Shown: piece after piece, positions 5,720 to 11,793 of the stretch
Layout: each line of letters begins with the position of its first letter
Numbering within the stretch: the first letter of the stretch is position 1
Assembly (NCBI GenBank): GCA_937996535.1
Contig: CALKVF010000120.1
Span: forward strand, 1 to 11,793
Source of the DNA: an uncultured Novosphingobium sp.
Lineage (GTDB): Bacteria; Pseudomonadota; Alphaproteobacteria; Sphingomonadales; Sphingomonadaceae
DNA: 11,793 nucleotides
Reading direction: 5' to 3'
Made by a program: the position numbers and the translations under genes
Notes under the pieces: generated by a model
The model's database searches: none
The model's input: only the letters and a program-made list of their open reading frames with translations
What the model was told of the DNA's origin: nothing

Positions 5720-5758
5720 GCCGTCAGCCGCCGCCCCGCTATGCGCGGGGCCTACGGC
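5720..5758 (+). promoter_or_regulatory. GC-rich stem-loop in the leader of the HD-GYP gene
   Basis: GCCCCGC (5733-5739) pairs with GCGGGGC (5745-5751) around TATGC. An outer GCCGT/ACGGC pair (5720-5724 with 5754-5758) extends it. No T-run follows, so it is a poor intrinsic terminator. It ends 26 bp before the start codon and could be 5' UTR structure or a processing boundary after the tRNA. Confidence 0.45.
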
Positions 5759-5784
5759 AGCACAACAAGGGATGCGGCAGGGCG

Positions 5785-7065
5785 ATGCTCAAACGAATCA
5801 ATCCTTCCCAGGCGGAATTGGGGATGTTCATCCACAAACTGGAAGGTAGCTGGCTCAAGCATCCGTTCTGGAAATCGCGCTTTCTGCTCGAAGATCCCAA
5901 CACGCTTGAAGACCTGCGCCATGCCGAAATCGACGCCGTGGTGATCGATGTGAGCAAGGGCCGCGACCTTGAGCTGGCCCGCGCCGACGAAGCCTCCGCG
6001 CGCCGGCTGTTCAACCCGCCCGCCCCCGCTGCCCCCGCGCGCCGCACGTCCTTTGCCCGGCGCGAGCCGGCACCGTTCGACTTTGCCTCGACCCAGCGCA
6101 CCTCGACGGGGCGCGAATTCGGCAATGCCCAGACCATCGCCAAGCGCAACGAGAAAGTGGTCAGCCGCGTGTTCCTGAGCGCGCGGCTGGGCAAGGCGGT
6201 CAACTGCAACGAGGTCGAGCCGGTGATTTCCGACATCTTCGCCTCGGTCCAGCGCAACCCCCACGCCTTCAACGGGCTGATGCGCTGCAAGCGCGACAGC
6301 CAGTTCACTTTCCAGCACGCGCTGGCGGTAAGCGCGCTGATGATCTCGCTCGGCAAGGCGATGAAGCTTGGCCCGGCGCAGATCCGCGATGCCGGGATGG
6401 CCGGGCTGCTGCTCGATGTCGGGATCGGCCACCTGCCGATCAACCTTGACGATGTGGGCGGCGATTACCGCGAATTCAGCGATGCCCTGCTGCAAGGCCA
6501 CACCACGCTGGGCTACAATTACCTGCAACTGGGTGGCGACATTCCCGAAGAGGTCGCGCTGGCCGCGCTGCAGCATCACGAGCGGATGGACGGTTCGGGC
6601 TACCCCTCGGGCCTCAAGGGCGATCAGATCACCGTGCTGTCACGCATGGCGGCGGTCTGCGACACCTATGACATGCTGGTCACCGACAGCTCGCGCCGGC
6701 GCGGGCTCGATCCGGCAACCGCAATCGTCGAAATGAGCGAGATGACCGGGCGGTTCGATCCGCAGGTGCTGGCCGCCTTTGTCGAAGCGATCGGCGCCCA
6801 TCCGGTCGGCTCGGTGGTGCGGCTTGCCTCGGACCGGCTGGCGCTGGTGGTCGATCAGGATCCCACCGACCACCGCCTGCCGCGCGTGCGCACGTTCTAT
6901 TCGATCCCCGCCGGCAAACTGACCACGCCCGAAGACCTGCGCCTCGCACAATGTTTCGGCCGCGACCGGGTGGTCGGCCAGGCCGATCCCGAAGCCTATG
7001 GCATCAAGGACTTCGCCAAGCTGCGGCTGAAAGTGTTCACCGCCGCCTGCAAGGCCGACGCGTAA
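5785..7065 (+). CDS. DUF3391 / HD-GYP domain protein with degenerate HD motif
   Basis: This is a cyclic-di-GMP phosphodiesterase-family protein of 426 residues. The N-terminal DUF3391 module (1 to about 70) begins MLKRINPSQAELGMFIHKLE, with HPFWKSRFLL at 26-35. A Pro/Ala-rich linker (about 76-100) leads to the HD-GYP domain (about 130-340). Family ligands map as His178, Asp211, His239, His264-His265 and Asp293. The GYP element HHERMDGSGYPSGLKGD (264-280) is intact. However the HD dyad reads Leu210-Asp211 within GLLLDVGIG, where active members have HD-x-GK, so one metal ligand and the conserved Lys (Ile214) are missing. It may be an altered enzyme or a c-di-GMP receptor. The ATG at 5785 is chosen because MLKRI is the family start. 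An upstream in-frame ATG at 5647 adds a low-complexity stretch abutting the tRNA. The SD is weak (GCAGGG close, AAGGGA far). No transmembrane segment is present, so it is cytoplasmic. Confidence 0.88.
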   Translation: MLKRINPSQAELGMFIHKLEGSWLKHPFWKSRFLLEDPNTLEDLRHAEIDAVVIDVSKGRDLELARADEASARRLFNPPAPAAPARRTSFARREPAPFDFASTQRTSTGREFGNAQTIAKRNEKVVSRVFLSARLGKAVNCNEVEPVISDIFASVQRNPHAFNGLMRCKRDSQFTFQHALAVSALMISLGKAMKLGPAQIRDAGMAGLLLDVGIGHLPINLDDVGGDYREFSDALLQGHTTLGYNYLQLGGDIPEEVALAALQHHERMDGSGYPSGLKGDQITVLSRMAAVCDTYDMLVTDSSRRRGLDPATAIVEMSEMTGRFDPQVLAAFVEAIGAHPVGSVVRLASDRLALVVDQDPTDHRLPRVRTFYSIPAGKLTTPEDLRLAQCFGRDRVVGQADPEAYGIKDFAKLRLKVFTAACKADA

Positions 7066-7081
7066 AGACCAAGCCCGGCGG

Positions 7082-8971
7082 CTACTCCTTCACCACCGGC
7101 AGCCACACCGCGCTGGCCTGATCGCCGCCCCAGCGGATCGTCTGGGTGGCAGGGACATAGTCCTTGGCCTCGGCATTGAAGATCGAGGGCACCCAGCTTT
7201 GCGGGTTGCGATCGTAGAGCGGGTAGAGGCTCGACTGGACCTGCACCATGATCCGGTGCCCCGGCAGGAACACGTGGTTCACGTTGGGGAGCGACCAGCC
7301 GAAAGCATAGGTCTTGCCCGGCTCCAGCGGCGCAGGCGTGGCAAAACCGTTGACATAGCGCCCCCGGAAGATCTCGATCCCGATGCCGAGCTGATAGCCC
7401 GCCATGGTCGGGTTGGCCGAGTTTTCGGCCGGATAGACATCGATCAGCTTGACCACGAAATCGCTGTCCTGCCCGCTGGTCGCGGCGCGCAGGTCAACCC
7501 GCGGCGCACCCTTGATGTGGACCGGGCTGGTCAGCACATCGCCGGTATAGCTCAGCACGTCCGGGCGGCCGGTCACGAACCGCTGGTCCTGAACCAGCCA
7601 GGTCTTCCAGGTATCGCCGTCCATATGCACCGGGCGCGGGATGAACGGCACCGGACGCGCAGGATCGGAGACATAGCGATCCGCCCCCTCGGCCGCCGGC
7701 TTGGCGAATGAGAGCCCGAACTTGCCGGTCAGGTAGAGCGGCTGTTCGCTGCCCGCCGGCCACTTGGCATCGGTTTCCCACTTGTTGATGCCGGTCGCAT
7801 AGGTCACCGCGGCGGGCATCGGCGCGCAGGCCGGGGCCTTGGTCTTGAGCCGGCAATCGAAGAACGGTTTGATCTGGCCCAGCCGGAACTGCAGCGCGGT
7901 ATCGCCTTCGAACTTGAGCGCACCCAGACTTGAACCATCGTAATTCGCGCCCGAATGGCGCCACGGCCCGATCCCCAGCATGATCGGCGCATCGCTCTGC
8001 GCGGCCTTGATCGCCTTGAACACGGCCGGCGCGCCATAGCTGTCTTCCTGGTCCCACTGCCCCAGCATCACCAAAGTCGGCACGGTCAGCTTGCGCGCGG
8101 CCAGCAGCCTGTCGACCGCCTGTTCCTGCCAATAGGCGTCATAGGCGGGATGCTCGGTCATCTTGCGGACCACCGGCAGGCCTTCGAGCCCCCATTTGCG
8201 AGCGAACCCGCCCGAAGACACGGCATCGAGATAGACGTCATATTCATCGCCGGTGCCCACCGGCACCGCGCCGCCGCCCGACTTGACCGTCTGACCCAGC
8301 ACATAGTCGAACCCGAAAGTGCGGAAGGCGCCGTTGTGGAACCAGTCATCCCCGCGCCAGCCATCGACCATCGGCGATTGCGGCACCGCGGCCTTCAGCG
8401 CCGGGTGCGGATCGATCAGCGCCATCAGTGCGGTAAAGCCGAGATAGGACGAGCCGATGATCCCGACCTTGCCGTTGCTTTCGGGCAGGTTCTTCACCAG
8501 CCAGTCGATCGTGTCATAGGCATCGGTCGAATGATCGATCCCGGTCTTGTTAAGGGGCCCGCGCACCGGGCGGACCATGACATAGTCCCCTTCCGACTTA
8601 TGCAGCCCGCGCACGTCCTGATAGACGCGGATATAGCCATCGTTGACGAAGGGCGCGTCCATCACCGGCAGCACTTCCTCGATCTTCTGGCTGCGGTTGC
8701 GGCTGGTCGCGTTGGTGGCATCATAGGGCGTGCGGCTGAGCAGGATCGGCGCGCCGGTGGTGCCCTTGCGGTAGACGATCACCGTGAACAGCTTGGTACC
8801 GTCGCGCATCGGGATCATCACTTCGCGCCGGACATAGTCGGCCGCCGGGCGCACCCATTCGTAACTTGCCACCTTGTCATTCGCCATCGGATCGATCGGG
8901 GCGGACACGGGCTGCGCCAGCAGCGGCACGGAGACGAGGCAGGCAAGCAGGGCGGCGGCGGATTTACGCAT
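7082..8971 (-). CDS. Alpha-amino-acid ester hydrolase (CocE/NonD, S15-like serine hydrolase), secreted
   Basis: The family hydrolyses, or transfers the acyl group of, esters and amides bearing an alpha-amino group, including beta-lactam side-chain donors. The 629-residue precursor has a signal peptide (MRKSAAALLACLVSVPLLA, cleavage near 19-24), so it is periplasmic or extracellular. The alpha/beta-hydrolase domain spans about 45-370, and a C-terminal jelly-roll domain about 400-625. Catalytic residues by family alignment from memory are Ser175 in GSSYLG (173-178), Asp307 in GQWDQED (304-310) and His339 in GPWRHSG. The carboxylate cluster that binds the substrate ammonium in Xanthomonas/Acetobacter enzymes is present as Asp209 (RGDDW), Glu309 and Asp310. 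This supports true alpha-amino-acid ester hydrolase rather than cocaine-esterase specificity. ATG at 8971 is used, with GGAG 9 nt upstream; the longer frame lacks a signal peptide. It is convergent with the HD-GYP gene (16-bp gap) and divergent from the quinone reductase. Confidence 0.93.
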   Translation of the reverse strand: MRKSAAALLACLVSVPLLAQPVSAPIDPMANDKVASYEWVRPAADYVRREVMIPMRDGTKLFTVIVYRKGTTGAPILLSRTPYDATNATSRNRSQKIEEVLPVMDAPFVNDGYIRVYQDVRGLHKSEGDYVMVRPVRGPLNKTGIDHSTDAYDTIDWLVKNLPESNGKVGIIGSSYLGFTALMALIDPHPALKAAVPQSPMVDGWRGDDWFHNGAFRTFGFDYVLGQTVKSGGGAVPVGTGDEYDVYLDAVSSGGFARKWGLEGLPVVRKMTEHPAYDAYWQEQAVDRLLAARKLTVPTLVMLGQWDQEDSYGAPAVFKAIKAAQSDAPIMLGIGPWRHSGANYDGSSLGALKFEGDTALQFRLGQIKPFFDCRLKTKAPACAPMPAAVTYATGINKWETDAKWPAGSEQPLYLTGKFGLSFAKPAAEGADRYVSDPARPVPFIPRPVHMDGDTWKTWLVQDQRFVTGRPDVLSYTGDVLTSPVHIKGAPRVDLRAATSGQDSDFVVKLIDVYPAENSANPTMAGYQLGIGIEIFRGRYVNGFATPAPLEPGKTYAFGWSLPNVNHVFLPGHRIMVQVQSSLYPLYDRNPQSWVPSIFNAEAKDYVPATQTIRWGGDQASAVWLPVVKE

Positions 8972-9021
8972 CGAGCAAGGCTCCAAAAACAGATTTATCC
9001 AGCCTAACAGCTTTGCCCCGC

Positions 9022-9049
9022 TTGAGAAGCGGCGCGCGGCGGCTATTCT
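9022..9049 (+). promoter_or_regulatory. Likely sigma70-type promoter of the quinone reductase gene
   Basis: TTGAGA (9022-9027), a 16-bp spacer and TATTCT (9044-9049) lie 36 bp upstream of the ATG at 9085. This is the best promoter match in the window. The opposite-strand promoter for the ester hydrolase must lie in the same 113-bp spacer but I cannot define it. Confidence 0.45.
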
Positions 9050-9084
9050 GCGAACAACCCACAGGCTGGGACAGGGAGACACTG

Positions 9085-10062
9085 ATGCGCGCGATCCAGG
9101 CCTTTTTCACCGCCACCGGCGGTCCCGAAGTGATCGAATGGCGCGAAGTCGATCTGCCCGCCCCCGGCCCGCACGAAGTGCTGGTGCGCCACGAGGCGGT
9201 CGGGCTCAATTTCATCGACACCTATTTCCGCTCGGGCCTCTACCCGGCCCCGCTGCCTTCGGGACTGGGCTCTGAAGCCGCCGGGGTGATCGAAGCGGCG
9301 GGCGAAGCGGTAACGGCGCTTGCCCCCGGGATGCGGGTAGCCAGCTTTGGCGGCGGGCTGGGCGCCTATGCCAGCGCCCGGATCATGAAGGCGAGCGATG
9401 TGCTGCCGGTGCCCGCGGGGATCGACGGCAAGACTGCGGCGGCCGTCATGCTCAAGGGCTGCACCGCCGAATTTCTGGCGGAACGCTGCGCCCCGGTGGC
9501 CCCGGGCGGCTGGGCGCTGGTGCCGGCGGCGGCCGGCGGGGTCGGGCTGATCCTGGTTCAGTGGCTCAAGGCGCGCGGCGTGCGGGTGATCGGCACGGTC
9601 GGCAGCCCGGACAAGATCGCGGCGGCCAGCGCTGCCGGGGCCGAACTGGTGCTGCTCGCCGAGGCCGAGGATCTGGTCGAGCGCGTGCGCGCGGCAACCG
9701 GCGGCACGGGCGTGGCGGTGGCCTATGACGGGGTTGGCGCGGCCACCTGGGCCAGTTCGCTTGCCTGCATGGCGCGGCGCGGCACGCTGGTCAGCTTCGG
9801 CAATGCCAGCGGTCCGGTCACCGGCGTGGCGCTGGGCCAGTTGCAGCGCGGCGGATCGCTGTTCGTGACCCGCCCGACGCTTTACGATTACTACGCCGAA
9901 GCCCGCGAAGCCCAGGCGGGCGCGGCCAAGCTGTGGGAGATGGTCGGCTCGGGCAAGGTCAAGGTCACCGTCGGGCAGGAATATGCCCTGACCGACGCCG
10001 CCCAGGCCCACCGCGACCTTGAAGCGCGCCGAACCACCGGCTCGACGCTGCTGATCCCTTAA
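9085..10062 (+). CDS. qorA: NADPH:quinone oxidoreductase (zeta-crystallin-type MDR family)
   Basis: This is a cytoplasmic zinc-independent medium-chain reductase that reduces quinones (and possibly other enones) with NADPH. The 325-residue length equals E. coli QorA within a few residues. Recognisable blocks are GPHEVLVRHEAVGLNFIDTY (28-47, with the quinone-reductase signature), GLGSEAAGVIEAAGEAV (60-76), the Rossmann loop AAAGGVG (148-154), IGTVGSPDKIAAA (169-181), YDGVG (214-218) and SFGNASGPV (237-245). No catalytic-zinc Cys/His set is present, as expected. In many QorA proteins a His precedes AAAGGVG; here it is Pro147, a small deviation. GGGAGA 7 nt before the ATG supports the start. The open frame extending back to 8866 crosses the divergent promoter region and is not coding there. 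The stop overlaps the next gene's stop on the opposite strand. Confidence 0.92.
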   Translation: MRAIQAFFTATGGPEVIEWREVDLPAPGPHEVLVRHEAVGLNFIDTYFRSGLYPAPLPSGLGSEAAGVIEAAGEAVTALAPGMRVASFGGGLGAYASARIMKASDVLPVPAGIDGKTAAAVMLKGCTAEFLAERCAPVAPGGWALVPAAAGGVGLILVQWLKARGVRVIGTVGSPDKIAAASAAGAELVLLAEAEDLVERVRAATGGTGVAVAYDGVGAATWASSLACMARRGTLVSFGNASGPVTGVALGQLQRGGSLFVTRPTLYDYYAEAREAQAGAAKLWEMVGSGKVKVTVGQEYALTDAAQAHRDLEARRTTGSTLLIP

Positions 10063-10742
10063 GGCGCCTTGGCGAACCAGATGATGTGGCGCGGGCCCTT
10101 GCCCTTGCCGCTGGCATCGACGCGGGCGCGCACTTCGACCTGATCGACTTCGAACCCGGCGTCTTCGAGGCGGCGGGTGAACTTGGGATCGGGCCCGGCC
10201 GACCAGATCGCCAGCAGCCCGCCGGGGCGCAGCGCCTTCATCGCGTGGCGCAGCCCGCCCTTGGAATAGAGCCGGTTGTTTTCGGCACGAACCAATCCGT
10301 CGGGCCCATTATCGACATCGAGCAGGATCGCATCGAGCGGTTCGGGCGCGAGCAGGATCGCATCGGCGACGTCATCCATCCGCAGCATCACGCGGCGGTC
10401 ATCAAGGCAGCCAGCCGCCACTTCGGCCATCGGCCCGCGCGCCCATTCGATGATTTCGGGCACCAGTTCGGCAACCGTGATGCGCGCCTTGGCGTCGAGC
10501 ACCTTGAGCGCCGCGCGCAGGGTAAAGCCCATGCCGTAGCCGCCGATCAGCCAGTGCTGCGCCGGAGCGCCGCCCAGCCGCTCGGCCGTCAGCGTCGCCA
10601 GCGCCTCTTCCGAGCCGCGCATCCGGGTGGACATCAACTCGTTGCGATCGAGCACGATCATGAAGTCGCGGCCATGCGCATAGAGCCGCAGCTCCTCGCC
10701 GCCCGGGACTTGCGCCGTGCCCAAGAGTTCGCGCGTGATCAT
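10059..10742 (-). CDS. Spermidine-synthase-like class I SAM-dependent methyltransferase-fold protein
   Basis: The 227-residue protein has a Rossmann core of the spermidine/spermine synthase superfamily: LMSTRMRGSEEALATL (36-51), the glycine loop GGYGMG (67-72), acidic Glu92 ending strand 2 (VAELVPEIIEWARG), a DDVADAI segment (123-129) and LLDVDNGPDGL (140-150), where spermidine synthases carry a D-x-x-D acceptor site. It is shorter than E. coli SpeE (about 288 aa) and lacks its N-terminal beta-domain, so aminopropyl transfer is uncertain. It may be a methyltransferase or of unknown activity. It begins 4 nt after the aroG stop (TGA-CGAG-ATG) with no clear SD, pointing to translation coupled to aroG. 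The stop overlaps that of qorA. The pairing with DAHP synthase does not by itself explain its job. Confidence 0.82.
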   Translation of the reverse strand: MITRELLGTAQVPGGEELRLYAHGRDFMIVLDRNELMSTRMRGSEEALATLTAERLGGAPAQHWLIGGYGMGFTLRAALKVLDAKARITVAELVPEIIEWARGPMAEVAAGCLDDRRVMLRMDDVADAILLAPEPLDAILLDVDNGPDGLVRAENNRLYSKGGLRHAMKALRPGGLLAIWSAGPDPKFTRRLEDAGFEVDQVEVRARVDASGKGKGPRHIIWFAKAP

Positions 10743-10746
10743 CTCG

Positions 10747-11793
10747 TCAGGCCGCCCGCTGGGCGCGCTCGACCGCCTCAAGGTTGAGCATCTCGGCCAG
10801 CATGAACGCCAGCTCGATCGACTGCGCAGCATTGAGACGCGGGTCGCAGTGGGTGTGATAGCGATCGGCCAGAGCCTCATCACTGATCGCGATCCCGCCG
10901 CCGACGCATTCGGTCACGTCCTGCCCGGTCATCTCGATGTGGATACCGCCGGCATGGGTGCCTTCGGCGCGGTGGACGGCAAAGAAGCCGCGCACTTCGC
11001 CCAGGATGCGGTCGAACGGGCGGGTCTTGTAGCCACTGGCGGCCTTGATCACGTTGCCGTGCATCGGATCGCACGACCACACCACCGGGTGGCCTTCGCG
11101 CTTGACCGCGCGGACCAGCGGAGCAAGCCCGGCTTCGACCTTGTCATCGCCAAACCGGCTGATCAGCGTGATGCGCCCGGCTTCGCGGCCCGGGTTGAGC
11201 AGATCCAGCTGGCGCAGCAGTTCATCGGGCGACATCGAAGGCCCGCACTTCATCCCGATCGGATTGCCGACCCCGCGCAGGTATTCAACGTGCGCCGAAC
11301 CTTCAAAGCGGGTGCGATCGCCGATCCACAGCATGTGGGCGCTGGTGTCATACCAATCGCCGGTCAGCGAATCCTGCCGGGTCATCGCCTGTTCAAACGG
11401 CAGGTGCAGCGCCTCGTGGCTGGTATAGAAGCTGGTGCCCTTGAGCTGCGGCACACTGGAGGGATCGACCCCGCAGGCTTCCATGAAATCGAGCGCCTCG
11501 CCGATCCGGTCGGCCATTTCGGCAAACTTGGTCGCCCAGGGGCTGCGGCCCATGAAATCGAGCGTCCACTGGTGGACCTGGCGCAGGTTGGCATAGCCCC
11601 CGGTCGAGAAGGCGCGCAGCAGGTTGAGCGTCGCCGCGGCCTGGCTGTAGCCCTGCAGCAGGCGCTGGGGATCGGGATTGCGCGCCTCGGGCGTGAACTC
11701 GATCCCGTTGATGTTGTCACCCAGGTAGCTGGGCAGTTCGACATCGCCCTGCACTTCGACCGGCGAGGAGCGCGGCTTGGCGAACTGGCCGGC
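10747..11793 (-). CDS. aroG: Class II 3-deoxy-7-phosphoheptulonate (DAHP) synthase, C-terminal 348 residues
   Basis: The enzyme condenses phosphoenolpyruvate with erythrose-4-phosphate, the committed step of the shikimate pathway, in the cytoplasm. The visible part starts AGQFAKPRSSPVEV at the right edge and reads through to TGA at 10747-10749. The plant-like class II family is about 450-460 residues, so roughly the first 105-110, including the metal-binding Cys region, lie outside. Visible family blocks are ELPSYLGDNINGIEF, ARNPDPQRLLQGYSQAAATLN, GMKCGPSMSPDELL, WSCDPMHGN, GTHAGGIHIEMTGQDVTEC and THCDPRLNAAQSIELAF. These contain the remaining metal ligands expected from the M. tuberculosis enzyme: the His of DPMHGN, the Glu of HIEMTG and the Asp of HCDPR. 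Truncation is by the window edge, not by mutation. The spermidine-synthase-like gene follows in the same operon. Confidence 0.95.
   Translation of the reverse strand, partial: AGQFAKPRSSPVEVQGDVELPSYLGDNINGIEFTPEARNPDPQRLLQGYSQAAATLNLLRAFSTGGYANLRQVHQWTLDFMGRSPWATKFAEMADRIGEALDFMEACGVDPSSVPQLKGTSFYTSHEALHLPFEQAMTRQDSLTGDWYDTSAHMLWIGDRTRFEGSAHVEYLRGVGNPIGMKCGPSMSPDELLRQLDLLNPGREAGRITLISRFGDDKVEAGLAPLVRAVKREGHPVVWSCDPMHGNVIKAASGYKTRPFDRILGEVRGFFAVHRAEGTHAGGIHIEMTGQDVTECVGGGIAISDEALADRYHTHCDPRLNAAQSIELAFMLAEMLNLEAVERAQRAA

Noticed and set aside
5566..5784. Integration site of a genomic island at tRNA-Gln
   Set aside because: No integrase and no direct repeat of the tRNA 3' end is seen downstream within the window, and the neighbouring genes have native composition.
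7955..9007. Plus-strand 350-codon frame opposite the ester hydrolase
   Set aside because: It has the composition of a mirror frame (Arg/His/Asp-rich), no motif and no SD, and the opposite strand encodes a full enzyme with all catalytic residues.
9043..10011. Minus-strand open frame opposite the quinone reductase
   Set aside because: It is an antisense shadow without motifs. It would also cross the qorA promoter and RBS.

Overview
The window is chromosomal DNA from a GC-rich alphaproteobacterium, most probably a member of the Sphingomonadales (inferred). The evidence is GC3-rich codon use, a class II DAHP synthase, a DUF3391/HD-GYP protein, an alpha-amino-acid ester hydrolase, secreted M28 peptidases and a CCA-encoding tRNA-Gln. 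I see no insertion sequence, phage gene, CRISPR array or rRNA. Most of the window is ordinary housekeeping and accessory metabolism, with almost every long open frame explained by one gene per locus.

Layout, left to right. A tlyA-type rRNA methyltransferase leaves the left edge on the minus strand and diverges from a Pro-rich lipoprotein of unknown function (148-711). A 520-bp gene-poor stretch (712-1231) holds the most interesting signal: a run of consecutive hairpins ending in a strong intrinsic terminator. It carries a 12-nt perfect match to the 16S anti-Shine-Dalgarno sequence just before an 18-codon ORF. It looks like a small-RNA or small-protein transcription unit. Next come ilvE (1232-2320) with a dyad upstream and a terminator downstream, then a lower-GC patch encoding a 77-residue double-CxxC mini-protein that starts with TTG.

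A secreted M28 metallopeptidase (minus strand) diverges from a yghU-type glutathione transferase (4640-5488). That gene ends in a hairpin and is followed by tRNA-Gln(TTG). Downstream is a DUF3391/HD-GYP cyclic-di-GMP-type protein whose signature HD dyad reads LD. It converges with a secreted alpha-amino-acid ester hydrolase (7082-8971, minus strand), which diverges from a quinone oxidoreductase (9085-10062).

The right end is a minus-strand operon, class II DAHP synthase (cut by the window edge) followed 4 nt later by a spermidine-synthase-fold protein. Its stop codon overlaps that of the convergent quinone reductase in a TTAA.

Functionally, amino-acid metabolism is represented by IlvE at one end and the aromatic-pathway entry enzyme at the other. 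Redox and thiol defence is represented by YghU and the quinone reductase. Two exported hydrolases acting on peptides or amino-acid derivatives (M28 and the ester hydrolase) suggest peptide scavenging. No multi-gene system beyond the two-gene aroG operon can be supported.
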